A DNA stretch of 23,086 nucleotides from Candidatus Saccharibacteria bacterium UBA1932 (lineage in GTDB: Bacteria > Patescibacteriota > Saccharimonadia > Saccharimonadales > Saccharimonadaceae): NCBI GenBank assembly GCA_002337095.1, contig DDFI01000012.1:1-23086 (forward strand), written 5' to 3'. Below, piece after piece: positions 1 through 6,697 of the stretch (position 1 is its first letter; each line of letters opens with the position of its first letter). Both the position numbers and the translations under genes were made by a program. The notes under the pieces were generated by a model. The model did no database searches, was not told the origin of the DNA, and saw only the letters and a list, made by a program, of their open reading frames with translations.

Positions 1-779
1 ATGCGCTCGGCGGCCTCTCGCCATATCTCGGTTTCGGCACGCTCGGGCAGTAATTGTGCCAAGTCCTGCAGGGCTTCAATCGCAAAACTCTGCGTCTCGA
101 CATAGGCGATCGGCTGGCGGTAATTCAACGCGCTGCCATCTGGCCAATAGTACGCTGTTACTGAGTCCTGGAAAGTCTGATAGGGGATCGACAGTCGGCC
201 GGTACGCGCTGGTGCAAATAATCCCTTGGTATCGATATTATCAACAATCCAGTTGCCGGCCGCCGCCAGACTATCGCGAATCGATACTGTATCGCCGCGG
301 CGATTGCGCACCGTACGATCCAGAATTGACCGATCAATGCTAGTGGCATATTTGTTGACCAGCCGAATATATTCAGCTGTAGTATCCACCGCAAAATAGG
401 TCAACATTTGGCTATGGGGCGCACCCCAGACGAGCCGCGCCAGCGCAAAGCCAATTCGATCTGTCCAGCGATGCGGCCGCCACAGGGTAAAATCCCGCAA
501 CTCATGATGGATACGGCCCGGCTGTTCCTGGGTGCGACGCTCTGTGCGCGTACCCTGCAGTGCTGCCAGCGCGATAATGGTATCGTACGCTACTGCATGG
601 TCAAAATCCGCCACAAATCTGGCGCTCATGCTGGCATCGCGCCCAAAGAGGGTGTGGTTATAGAATGCGCCCATGCTGGTATACATCCCCATGCCATTGG
701 TCGCGCGCAGTTTCTGATACGCATCGGTCACCCCAGGCACGACAGCATTGAGTTCATCGGCAATATTCGAGATATCCAT
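1..779 (-). CDS. Amylo-alpha-1,6-glucosidase-like (glycogen debranching) protein, 5' part
   Basis: The minus strand is open for 259 codons from the ATG at 779 to the window edge, so the C-terminus is missing. Visible motifs match the six-hairpin glycosidase family that includes the C-terminal domain of glycogen debranching enzymes: NHTLFGRDASMSA (about residues 41-53), EQPGRIHHELRDF (85-97), QTFQDSVTAYYWPDG (201-215) and AYVETQSFAIEAL (226-238). Family members hydrolyse alpha-1,6 branches or related glucosides. There is no signal peptide, so a cytoplasmic enzyme is expected. The start is chosen because a -10-like TACAGT (788-793, minus) ends 8 nt upstream, which fits a leaderless transcript. 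The exact substrate cannot be told from this half; a trehalase-like or other GH63/GH133-related activity is possible. Confidence 0.72.
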   Translation of the reverse strand, partial: MDISNIADELNAVVPGVTDAYQKLRATNGMGMYTSMGAFYNHTLFGRDASMSARFVADFDHAVAYDTIIALAALQGTRTERRTQEQPGRIHHELRDFTLWRPHRWTDRIGFALARLVWGAPHSQMLTYFAVDTTAEYIRLVNKYATSIDRSILDRTVRNRRGDTVSIRDSLAAAGNWIVDNIDTKGLFAPARTGRLSIPYQTFQDSVTAYYWPDGSALNYRQPIAYVETQSFAIEALQDLAQLLPERAETEIWREAAER

Positions 780-787
780 TTGTATTT

Positions 788-793
788 ACTGTA
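788..793 (-). promoter_or_regulatory. -10 box of the debranching-enzyme gene
   Basis: TACAGT read on the minus strand, 8 nt from the ATG at 779. No convincing -35 is visible. Transcription would begin at or next to the start codon. Confidence 0.4.
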
Positions 794-832
794 GCACAAA
801 ATGGGGTAGGGATAAGCCCCTTCCTAATGAAA

Positions 833-879
833 GAGCCGCCCGTTCCGCATCACTGAAGTGACGCATACTAGGGCGGCTC
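833..879 (-). terminator. Nested-hairpin terminator of the 885-1547 gene
   Basis: A 9-bp outer stem GAGCCGCCC (833-841) / GGGCGGCTC (871-879) encloses an inner stem, 847-854 with 857-864. On minus-strand RNA the inner stem pairs fully with one G-U wobble. On plus-strand RNA the same position is an A-C mismatch, so the minus direction is the functional one. The minus-strand 3' side continues into CTTTCATT. Confidence 0.65.
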
Positions 880-884
880 CCTTG

Positions 885-1547
885 TCAGTGGTGAGCCCAG
901 AAGGGCTGCCATTTAGCCACGTGGGCGTGGGCGGCTTTGTGGGCCATCTCTTCCTTGCTAGTGGAGTTGTCAGCGATGACTAGCCCGACCCAGACGAGGC
1001 CCGGGACGAGCGCGACGAGGAACCACCACGAGGAGTGGTCGGCCGCCACGGCGACGAGCGTCGTGATGATGACGTAGCCGTACAGGCCGTAGAGCGCCAA
1101 GTTGTGATACAGCTTGGTCGGCGACAGGATCGCCGCCGTCGGGTAGGCGCCGCCCCTCCATTCGCCGTAGGTCAGGGAGGCGGCGACGGCCAGAGCCGCC
1201 ACCAGCACGAATACGTGGAATGCCGTCGATTGGTGGCCGAGCTTGAGGGCACCGACGCCGATCGGCTGCGACCGTTCTGGCAACAGCTGAGCCGCCGTTA
1301 GCAACCCCGCCGCCATGAGGCCGAGGAAGAAATCCCCGGGCCAGAACGACAGGAACTGGCGCTTCGAGTCAAGCGGCACCAGCCGCCCTTCGAGCACCAG
1401 ACCAATCAGGATGAAGAGGCCTGGCGTGATACACCAGCACACCAACAGCGTGCTGATGAATCGACCGAGCGGACTGTCACCCACGAACGAAAGATCCGCC
1501 AACCAGCCGAAGCCGGGCAGCAGACCAATCTTGTCAGCCGCGTTCAC
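885..1547 (-). CDS. Hypothetical five-TM integral membrane protein
   Basis: The 220-aa product is not a family I recognise. It has about five hydrophobic segments (roughly residues 30-52, 68-88, 109-127, 148-170 and 173-193), a conspicuous loop SLTYGEWRGGAYPTAAILS (124-142), and a short C-terminal tail with histidines at 203, 207, 209, 219 and 220. The start is GTG at 1547, preceded by GGTGATC (minus strand, 4 nt away), which can pair with a typical 16S 3' end. Codon use is more GC-rich than in its neighbours. The gene stands alone, with a consensus promoter about 100 nt upstream, a leader with two small hairpins and a nested terminator, so it looks like a self-contained unit and perhaps an acquired one. 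Transport, redox and metal-related roles are all possible and none is supported. Confidence 0.7.
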   Translation of the reverse strand: MNAADKIGLLPGFGWLADLSFVGDSPLGRFISTLLVCWCITPGLFILIGLVLEGRLVPLDSKRQFLSFWPGDFFLGLMAAGLLTAAQLLPERSQPIGVGALKLGHQSTAFHVFVLVAALAVAASLTYGEWRGGAYPTAAILSPTKLYHNLALYGLYGYVIITTLVAVAADHSSWWFLVALVPGLVWVGLVIADNSTSKEEMAHKAAHAHVAKWQPFWAHH

Positions 1548-1574
1548 GACTGATCACCAACTTTCTATGACAAG

Positions 1575-1622
1575 GGGCGACTCAATCGCCCGGGGATGTG
1601 ATCTCGAAGCGTAGCGTCGAGA
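1575..1622 (-). promoter_or_regulatory. Structured 5' leader with two hairpins
   Basis: In the roughly 95-nt leader of the 885-1547 gene, TCTCGA/TCGAGA (1602-1607 with 1617-1622) and GGGCGA/TCGCCC (1575-1580 with 1586-1591) form two short stems upstream of the GGTGATC ribosome-binding site. No known riboswitch class is recognised. Confidence 0.4.
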
Positions 1623-1648
1623 GACCTCTAGGACGAGAATCTAATTAT

Positions 1649-1677
1649 AATTATAACTCTAATACCGTTATTTGTCA
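1649..1677 (-). promoter_or_regulatory. Perfect consensus sigma70-type promoter
   Basis: On the minus strand TTGACA (1677-1672), a 17-nt spacer and TATAAT (1654-1649) match the housekeeping consensus at every position. It drives the 885-1547 gene with a long leader. It is the strongest promoter in the window and differs from the leaderless -10-only pattern of most neighbours. Confidence 0.85.
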
Positions 1678-1710
1678 AGTTTTATGGAGTGTGGTCTGAT
1701 TTTTGGATGG

Positions 1711-1716
1711 TATACT
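1711..1716 (+). promoter_or_regulatory. -10 box of exonuclease III gene
   Basis: TATACT ends 6 nt before the ATG at 1723, placing the transcription start at the start codon. No clear -35 element is seen. Confidence 0.55.
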
Positions 1717-1722
1717 AAGGAC

Positions 1723-2520
1723 ATGAAACTCTATTCATGGAACGTCAACGGTATCCGGGCGGCGCTGAACAAAGGTGCGCTGCAGGCGTTCATTGCTGAG
1801 CACGATCCGGACGTGCTGTGCCTGCAAGAGACCAAGGCCGAGCGCGGGCAGGTAGAGATTGACCTGCCGCAATATCACGAGCATTTTTATAGTGCGGTCA
1901 AAAAAGGCTACAGCGGCACCGCGATATTTAGCAAGACAAAAGCTCACCAATATATCGACGGGTTTCCTGATGATATTATCGAGCGCTACGGAGTAACCGG
2001 CGACAGCTACGGTGACCCGAATGCCGAGGGCCGTATCATCGCGGCAGAATTTGACGATTACTGGGTAGTGACTTGCTACACACCCAACAGCAAGGGCGAC
2101 CTAAGCCGCCTTGGCCTGCGCTACGACCACTGGGACCGCGCGGTGTTGGCCTATCTGCAGCAGCTCGAGCAGAGCAAGCCAGTGCTGTACTGCGGCGATA
2201 TGAATGTGGCGCACGCCGAAATCGACCTCGCCAACCCGCGGCCAAATATCGGCAAGCATGGATTTACTAACGAGGAGCGTGAGCGATTTCAGGATTTTTT
2301 GGACGCAGGCTTTGTCGACACCTACCGCGCCGCGCACCCCGATCAAACGGCCGCTTACACCTGGTGGACGCATTGGGCCAATGCCCGAGCGCGCAACGTG
2401 GGCTGGCGCATCGACTACTGGCTAGCTAGCCGCGCCATCGCGAGCCGAGTGCAAAACCCGGCCATCCATGCCGATATAATGGGCAGCGACCACTGCCCGG
2501 TAAGTATCGAGCTAGCATGA
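1723..2520 (+). CDS. xth: Exodeoxyribonuclease III
   Basis: This 265-aa protein is an AP endonuclease / 3'-5' exonuclease of the EEP (exonuclease-endonuclease-phosphatase) fold, acting in base-excision repair. Visible motifs are MKLYSWNVNGIRA at the N-terminus, LQETK (metal-binding Glu), YTPNSKG, GDMNVAHAEIDL (catalytic Asp/Asn), GWRIDYWLAS and the terminal GSDHCPV (catalytic Asp/His). A longer frame runs back to a TTG at 1672, but the start at 1723 fits the family N-terminus and lies 6 nt after a TATACT -10 box, suggesting leaderless translation. The stop overlaps the next start (ATGA), coupling it to an MTH1-like Nudix gene, so the pair forms an oxidative-damage repair operon. Confidence 0.95.
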   Translation: MKLYSWNVNGIRAALNKGALQAFIAEHDPDVLCLQETKAERGQVEIDLPQYHEHFYSAVKKGYSGTAIFSKTKAHQYIDGFPDDIIERYGVTGDSYGDPNAEGRIIAAEFDDYWVVTCYTPNSKGDLSRLGLRYDHWDRAVLAYLQQLEQSKPVLYCGDMNVAHAEIDLANPRPNIGKHGFTNEERERFQDFLDAGFVDTYRAAHPDQTAAYTWWTHWANARARNVGWRIDYWLASRAIASRVQNPAIHADIMGSDHCPVSIELA

Positions 2521-3065
2521 CCGATCCTATCGCTCACGATATCAAGCGCACGCTTATTTTCTTGCGCCGCGACAACGAGATTTTGCTCGCGCTAAAGAAG
2601 CGTGGGTTTGGTATGGGCAAGTGGAATGGTGCTGGGGGCAAGCTCGAAGCAAATGAGAGCGTTGAGCAAGCCTTGGTGCGCGAGACAGAGGAAGAGATCG
2701 GCGTGACGCCGTTGCAGTACGAAAAAGTCGCCGAGCTTGATTTTATCCAGGACGCCGACACACCCGACCCATGGCATATGTATGTCTACGTCTACCTCTG
2801 TAGTGAGTGGAGCGGCGAACCGACGGAAAGCGAAGAAATGGCGCCGCGATGGTATGCGCTTGATCAAATACCCTACGACGAAATGTGGGAAGATGATCGC
2901 TACTGGCTACCGCAAGTACTCGCCGGCGAGCGAGTCACCGGCGTGTTTACTTTTGACGCTGACGACCGTATGGTGACGCACGATATCCGCCTCGCCGATG
3001 TCGAACAGCCGATCATTGGTATCAAAGCGCGCGTCGAACAGATCATCGCAAACTCTGAATCCTAG
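2517..3065 (+). CDS. MTH1-like Nudix hydrolase (8-oxo-dGTP diphosphatase type)
   Basis: This 182-aa protein has a complete Nudix box (GX5EX7REX2EEXG, residues 41-63, GGKLEANES...RETEEEIG). Just before it lies GFGMGKWNGAGGK, the substrate-pocket signature of MTH1/NUDT1-type enzymes, which hydrolyse oxidised purine nucleoside triphosphates such as 8-oxo-dGTP to the monophosphate. The start overlaps the xth stop by 4 nt (ATGA), so translation is probably coupled. Pairing with exonuclease III supports a role in preventing and repairing oxidative DNA damage. The substrate is inferred from the motif and the neighbour. Confidence 0.88.
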   Translation: MTDPIAHDIKRTLIFLRRDNEILLALKKRGFGMGKWNGAGGKLEANESVEQALVRETEEEIGVTPLQYEKVAELDFIQDADTPDPWHMYVYVYLCSEWSGEPTESEEMAPRWYALDQIPYDEMWEDDRYWLPQVLAGERVTGVFTFDADDRMVTHDIRLADVEQPIIGIKARVEQIIANSES

Positions 3066-3070
3066 CGCCA

Positions 3071-3097
3071 ACCCGCTCATGGATGACAGAAGCGGGT
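3071..3097 (+). terminator. Weak hairpin after the repair operon
   Basis: ACCCGCT (3071-3077) pairs with AGCGGGT (3091-3097) across a 13-nt loop just after the Nudix stop. No T-run follows, so it may only attenuate or stabilise the mRNA end. The next promoter begins at 3106. Confidence 0.35.
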
Positions 3098-3105
3098 GAG
3101 CGAGC

Positions 3106-3111
3106 TATACT
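3106..3111 (+). promoter_or_regulatory. -10 box of first HAD gene
   Basis: TATACT, 12 nt before the ATG at 3124. It predicts a leader of only a few nucleotides and no Shine-Dalgarno site is visible. Confidence 0.5.
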
Positions 3112-3123
3112 TATCTTTACTTT

Positions 3124-3858
3124 ATGGCACAGCAAAAATTCGCGGCATTTGATATCGATGGCACGCTATTCCGTAGCGGGCTGTACCGCGAAGTGTCCTA
3201 CGAACTGATGAAAATGGGTGCGCTCCCGGCCGACATTCTAGAGGAAACTACTGCTAAAAATCGCGAGTGGCGGCACCGTACCCACGGCAACGCATTCGAG
3301 GAATTCGACATGCTTGTCGTGAACCGCGTCGATCACTCGCTTCCGCAGCTGCGAATCGATGATTACGAAGAGGCGGCGCAAATCGTCATTGCCAAACGAG
3401 CCGATAATGTCTACGTTTACACCCGCGATCTGCTCAAGAAACTCAAAACCGATGGGTATTTTTTGATTGCCATCAGCGGCTCGCAGATCGAGCTGGTCGA
3501 GCCGTTTGCCGCCAAATACGGATTTGACGCATGGGTGGGGCAACAATGGGAACGCGGCGATGAATATTTTACCGGCAATACTATCCAGACCCACACCCAC
3601 AAAGACGCCATCATCCGCGACCTCATGCCTACCTACGACCTGACGCTCACCGACAGCGTGGCCGTGGGCGACAGTAACGGCGACACCGGCATGTTGCAGC
3701 TCGTCGAGCATCCGATCGCGTTCAATCCCACCTACGAGCTCTACGAAAAAGCCGTGGCAAACAGCTGGGATATCGTGATTGAGCGCAAAAACATGATTTT
3801 CGAACTATCAAAATCTGCCGACGGCAACTACGCACTCACCGGCGCATCACATGTGTAG
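3124..3858 (+). CDS. HAD-superfamily phosphatase, IB/SerB-like (copy 1)
   Basis: This 244-aa protein has all four haloacid-dehalogenase motifs: DIDGT (Asp10 nucleophile, Asp12 acid/base), ISGS (117-120, motif II Ser), a motif III lysine near 160 (THTHKD) and VGDSNGD (181-187, Mg-binding aspartates). The helical cap between motifs I and II resembles the HAD-IB/phosphoserine-phosphatase group, so small phosphomonoester hydrolysis in the cytoplasm is expected; the substrate is unknown. The next gene is a paralogue sharing AAFDIDGTLFRSGLYREV and LKKLKTDGYFLIAISGSQ exactly. The cap region (about residues 26-90) differs strongly between the two, so they probably act on different substrates. Confidence 0.85.
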   Translation: MAQQKFAAFDIDGTLFRSGLYREVSYELMKMGALPADILEETTAKNREWRHRTHGNAFEEFDMLVVNRVDHSLPQLRIDDYEEAAQIVIAKRADNVYVYTRDLLKKLKTDGYFLIAISGSQIELVEPFAAKYGFDAWVGQQWERGDEYFTGNTIQTHTHKDAIIRDLMPTYDLTLTDSVAVGDSNGDTGMLQLVEHPIAFNPTYELYEKAVANSWDIVIERKNMIFELSKSADGNYALTGASHV

Positions 3859-3903
3859 CGCACCGCTATCGTACTTATGCATGACAATCGCCGCATAGCG
3901 CGC

Positions 3904-3909
3904 TACACT
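3904..3909 (+). promoter_or_regulatory. -10 box of second HAD gene
   Basis: TACACT, 10 nt before the ATG at 3920. It lies within the 3' arm of an inverted repeat, GTAGCGC (3855-3861) / GCGCTAC (3900-3906), that spans the intergenic gap and includes the stop codon of the first HAD gene. Confidence 0.45.
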
Positions 3910-3919
3910 AGCTAGTAGT

Positions 3920-4660
3920 ATGACTCAGCACAAATTTGCAGCATTTGATATCGACGGTACATTATTTCGTAGTGGGCTGTACCGCGAGGTGGTATTTGAT
4001 ATGCGTCGGCGACGCAAGCTACCAACTGATCTGTTTCGTGCAGCCGAACAAAAACACGACGCATGGATGAACCGCAAGGGCACATTTGACGACTTCGAAC
4101 AGGCGCTTGTCGACACTTTCGATGTGCATTTGTCAGAGGTATCGCCGCGTGACTATGACGCCAGTATCAAGCGCGTCTACGCGCGCGAGCGTGATCATGT
4201 TTATGTCTACGCGCGCTCGCTGCTCAAAAAACTCAAAACCGATGGGTATTTCTTGATCGCCATCAGCGGTTCACAGACTGAAATCGTCGAAAAGTTCGCA
4301 CCGTATCACGGATTCGATGCCTGGACGGGGCAGGTGTACGAACGTGATGGCGAGCGTTTTACGGGCGCCGTCACAAAAACCCACACCGGCAAAGCCGCAC
4401 TGCTGGCCGAGCTGGCCGAGCTGGCCGCCAAGCACCACCTTACCTATGACGACAGCTACGCCATCGGTGATAGCAATGGTGATATGGGGCTGCTCGAGAG
4501 TGTCACGCACCCGATTGCATTCAATCCCACGCTCGAACTGCGCGACAAAGCAATGGCGCGCCACTGGCCGATAGTCGTCGAACGCAAGAGTTTGGCGTAT
4601 ACTCTAAAGTGGAGTGACGCACATGAATCCTACCTATTGGCACACACAGACCCCGACTAA
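3920..4660 (+). CDS. HAD-superfamily phosphatase, IB/SerB-like (copy 2)
   Basis: This 246-aa protein is a tandem paralogue of the preceding gene. Motifs: DIDGT at 10-14, ISGS at 115-118, a motif III Lys near 158 (THTGKA) and IGDSNGD at 182-188. The core blocks are nearly identical to copy 1, whereas the cap (MRRRRKLPTDLFRAAEQKHD) has diverged. A small duplicated AEL block at about 164-169 comes from a 9-bp tandem repeat. The 3' end overlaps the next gene by 38 bp and contains that gene's TATACT promoter element, so the downstream gene can be expressed separately. Confidence 0.85.
   Translation: MTQHKFAAFDIDGTLFRSGLYREVVFDMRRRRKLPTDLFRAAEQKHDAWMNRKGTFDDFEQALVDTFDVHLSEVSPRDYDASIKRVYARERDHVYVYARSLLKKLKTDGYFLIAISGSQTEIVEKFAPYHGFDAWTGQVYERDGERFTGAVTKTHTGKAALLAELAELAAKHHLTYDDSYAIGDSNGDMGLLESVTHPIAFNPTLELRDKAMARHWPIVVERKSLAYTLKWSDAHESYLLAHTDPD
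4598..4603 (+). promoter_or_regulatory. -10 box inside the second HAD gene
   Basis: TATACT 19 nt upstream of the ATG at 4623, followed by a Shine-Dalgarno GGAG (4611-4614) 8 nt from that ATG. This spacing favours 4623 over the in-frame GTG at 4614. Confidence 0.45.
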
Positions 4661-5423
4661 ACCCCTGTATCCTGATATCGAATGGAGCCGGCCCGAGCAG
4701 CGCGCCCAGGCTGGTCGCTTAGCGATTGTTGGCGGCAGCGCCCAGGGCTTTGCAGCAGTGGCCGAAAGCTACGGAGCGGCACTCGAAGCCGGCGCTGGCC
4801 AGGTGCGTGCACTGCTGCCTAGTGGCCTGCGGGCGGCGATCCCGACCAGCATGACAGATGTGCGATTTGCCCCGACCACGCCGTCGGGTAGCTTGTCGCG
4901 CGATGCACTGGGCGATCTAACCGCGCTTGGCGAGTGGGCAAATACGGTGCTGATGGTAGGCGACGCCAGCCGCAACAGCGAGACGGCCATCGTGTACGAG
5001 ACATTTATCCACGAATCGTCGCACCCACTCGTTATCACGCGCGATGCCATTGATCTGGTACGGAGCGGCCTGCCCGAGATCGTACAGCGGCCTAATACCA
5101 TGCTGGTGATGAGCTTTGCCCAGCTGCAAAAACTCTTCCAGATGGTCTACTACCCAAAAGTCCTGACGTTTAGCATGCAGCTGCTGCAGCTGGTTGATAC
5201 CCTGCACAAATTCACCATCACGTATCCGCTGACTATCATGGTGCTGCATCAGGATACGATGCTCGTCGCGCACCAGGGGCAAGTCACCACCACGCCCTGG
5301 CACGAGCCGATGCTGATATGGCGGGGCATTACTGCGGCGCGCGCCGCCAGCTACTGGATGTGGAATCCTGCTCAGCCGCTCGAGGCCGCTACCGCGAGCC
5401 TGGTGAGTGGCAAGGGCCGATAG
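4623..5423 (+). CDS. Divergent NAD(P)HX dehydratase-like (ribokinase-fold) protein
   Basis: This 266-aa protein begins with GRLAIVGGSAQGFAAVAES (about residues 31-49) followed by YGAALEAGAGQVRALLPSG, the opening of the ADP-dependent NAD(P)H-hydrate dehydratase (NnrD/YjeF-C) fold, which repairs hydrated NAD(P)H. Downstream blocks loosely match (VLMVGDASRN for the usual GPG loop; MLVMSFAQLQKLFQ for the TPHxxE-RL block), but I cannot find the conserved NxxGTGDxL catalytic signature. It may be a non-catalytic or altered-substrate relative. The ATG at 4623 is preferred (GGAG 8 nt upstream); an in-frame GTG at 4614 is the alternative. It overlaps the HAD gene by 38 bp. Confidence 0.6.
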   Translation: MNPTYWHTQTPTKPLYPDIEWSRPEQRAQAGRLAIVGGSAQGFAAVAESYGAALEAGAGQVRALLPSGLRAAIPTSMTDVRFAPTTPSGSLSRDALGDLTALGEWANTVLMVGDASRNSETAIVYETFIHESSHPLVITRDAIDLVRSGLPEIVQRPNTMLVMSFAQLQKLFQMVYYPKVLTFSMQLLQLVDTLHKFTITYPLTIMVLHQDTMLVAHQGQVTTTPWHEPMLIWRGITAARAASYWMWNPAQPLEAATASLVSGKGR

Positions 5424-5450
5424 AGGGTAGGCAACTGGGGCGATTTCGGG

Positions 5451-5456
5451 TATACT
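5451..5456 (+). promoter_or_regulatory. -10 box of tRNA-Leu
   Basis: TATACT 8 nt upstream of the mature tRNA-Leu 5' end, so the transcript would need little or no 5' processing. Confidence 0.6.
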
Positions 5457-5464
5457 CTTAGTAT

Positions 5465-5551
5465 GCCGCGATGGTGGAATTGGTAGACACGTTAGACTCA
5501 AAATCTGATGTCCAATCGGACGTGCCGGTTCAAGTCCGGCTCGCGGTACCA
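5465..5551 (+). tRNA. tRNA-Leu(CAA)
   Basis: This 87-nt class II tRNA has acceptor GCCGCGA/TCGCGGT (first pair G-U), an anticodon stem TTAGA/TCTGA with loop CTCAAAA giving anticodon CAA (5499-5501, reads UUG), a long variable arm, T-arm GCCGG-TTCAAGT-CCGGC, discriminator A and an encoded CCA. Its 3' end runs straight into an ~80-bp repeat that also occurs inverted at 7174-7255, so the tRNA marks the border of an inserted cassette. Confidence 0.95.
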
Positions 5552-5626
5552 AAAAACCCTTTGCATATTTTTGAATTTCCCCCCGCCGAGATTTCTTTTT
5601 TGTAGTTAAAAAGGGTGTTTTCTGGT
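5548..5626 (+). repeat. MITE-like repeat, left copy
   Basis: This 79-bp element starts in the ACCA of tRNA-Leu and ends in TTTTCTGGT. It matches the reverse complement of 7174-7255 except for one missing G, a C-run of 6 rather than 8, and one T/C substitution. Each copy has its own imperfect terminal inverted repeats (ACCA[G]AAAA..CCCTTT at one end, AAAGGGTGTTTTCTGGT at the other). It encodes no protein. The CCCTTT...AAAGGG pairing followed by TGTTTT could also terminate the tRNA transcript. Confidence 0.8.
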
Positions 5627-5704
5627 GGCTCGACTAGTGCAAGCAGTAGAGGCGTCGGGGCTTCGCTCAGGCGGCAAAGCCGCCACGTGTCGCAAGCGAC
5701 ACGT
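5627..5704 (+). repeat. Inverted tRNA-end remnant plus two perfect hairpins
   Basis: TGGTGGCTCGAC following the left repeat resembles a reverse-complemented tRNA 3' end (CCA plus acceptor), and the stretch resembles 7256-7300 in the same direction (both contain TCGGGGCT). Two tight hairpins follow back to back: GGCGGC-AAA-GCCGCC (5670-5684) and ACGTGTCGC-AA-GCGACACGT (5685-5704). Confidence 0.5.
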
Positions 5705-5721
5705 AACTCTAGTAATCGGTG

Positions 5722-5727
5722 TATAAT
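5722..5727 (+). promoter_or_regulatory. -10 box of first cassette Nudix gene
   Basis: TATAAT 7 nt before the ATG at 5735, which fits a leaderless mRNA. It lies just after the two hairpins at 5670-5704. Confidence 0.6.
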
Positions 5728-5734
5728 CAAGGTA

Positions 5735-6214
5735 ATGGAACGTAGAATTAATGTACGCGGTGTAGTTGTTGATGATAACGGTCGTATTTTTGCCGTCAAA
5801 CATCGTGATAGAGATACAGACGGCGAGTCGGACTTTTGGGCAATTCCTGGTGGAGGGTTGGACGTTGGTGAGTCTGTGGACAAGGGACTCATAAGAGAGT
5901 TTGGGGAGGAATTGGGTATCAAGCCAGTCATCGGGCGTTTGCTGTTTATGCAACAATTTATCTTCACACACCGAACTGGTAATCAATCAGAGAAAATGGA
6001 GCTATTCTTTCATATCGAGAATACGACGGATTTTCAACATGACATACACTTGACTGCAGCAACTCATGGGCACGAACTTGCTAGTGTAGCATTCATCGAC
6101 CCTGCTGTTAGTGATTTACTCCCAGATTTTCTGCAAAAAGTAGATGTTCGTCACCATATAGACACCAACCAGCCCGTACTATTCGTCGATAATCTCGACG
6201 AATCCTCTCGTTAG
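5735..6214 (+). CDS. Nudix hydrolase (cassette gene 1)
   Basis: This 159-aa protein has a full Nudix box at residues 40-62 (GGLDVGES...REFGEELGI), the Mg2+-dependent pyrophosphohydrolase signature for nucleoside-diphosphate-X substrates. The preceding IFAVKHRDRD...DFWAIPGGG and the acidic C-terminus do not fix the substrate. The frame stays open upstream to a non-AUG codon at 5615, but that stretch would translate the repeat remnants. The ATG at 5735, 7 nt after TATAAT, is the credible start. Codon use is AT-richer than in the chromosomal genes on either side. It lies with a HIT and a second Nudix gene inside the inverted-repeat cassette. Confidence 0.85.
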   Translation: MERRINVRGVVVDDNGRIFAVKHRDRDTDGESDFWAIPGGGLDVGESVDKGLIREFGEELGIKPVIGRLLFMQQFIFTHRTGNQSEKMELFFHIENTTDFQHDIHLTAATHGHELASVAFIDPAVSDLLPDFLQKVDVRHHIDTNQPVLFVDNLDESSR

Positions 6215-6226
6215 CCATTATTGAGC

Positions 6227-6232
6227 TATAAT
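6227..6232 (+). promoter_or_regulatory. -10 box of cassette HIT gene
   Basis: TATAAT 6 nt before the ATG at 6239. An in-frame TTG at 6221 overlaps this box and would not be in the mRNA. Confidence 0.6.
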
Positions 6233-6238
6233 GAAGAC

Positions 6239-6697
6239 ATGAACAACTGCGAAATCTGCCCAATTCTCACCACCTACAACGATGGTAAAGATGTACAAAT
6301 CATTGAGACCGAAAAATGGCGGGTTGTTCTCGACCCGAATCAACAATTTTTGGGAAAAGCATTTGTAACTCTACTAGATCACAAGCCATCTCTATCAGAC
6401 CTTGATACGGAGGATTGGAGAGATTTTGAGGCACTTGTAGGGCATCTTGAATCTTCTCTCAAAAAAGCGTTTCAGCCAAGCCATTTCAACTGGTCATGTC
6501 TGATGAATATCGCCGCTATGAACGGTCAGGAAATGCACGTCCATTGGCACATTCACCCACGATATGCCGAACCTGTAGAGATTGCGGGCGAAACATTTGA
6601 AGATACACAGTGGTATCCGCGAAAAGAAAAGACCAACAACGTTGTTGAGACTACTGTTTTGCAAAAGATTGCCCAGAAAATCAAGGAAAACTTATGA
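6239..6697 (+). CDS. HIT-family nucleotide hydrolase (cassette gene 2)
   Basis: This 152-aa protein has a histidine-triad motif, EMHVHWHIHPRYAEP, with histidines at 100, 102, 104 and 106. HIT enzymes hydrolyse or transfer nucleoside monophosphates (Ap4A, AMP-lysine, dinucleoside polyphosphates). The N-terminus carries NNCEICPI, a Cys pair common in HIT proteins. The start at 6239 follows TATAAT by 6 nt (leaderless pattern). The stop overlaps the next start (ATGA), so this gene and the following Nudix gene are translationally coupled. The substrate is unknown, but the partnership suggests nucleotide-derivative clearance. Confidence 0.88.
   Translation: MNNCEICPILTTYNDGKDVQIIETEKWRVVLDPNQQFLGKAFVTLLDHKPSLSDLDTEDWRDFEALVGHLESSLKKAFQPSHFNWSCLMNIAAMNGQEMHVHWHIHPRYAEPVEIAGETFEDTQWYPRKEKTNNVVETTVLQKIAQKIKENL

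Noticed and set aside
1035..1614. Plus-strand frames opposite the 885-1547 gene
   Set aside because: Arg-rich, low-complexity translations with no promoter or ribosome-binding site; typical shadows of a GC-rich gene.
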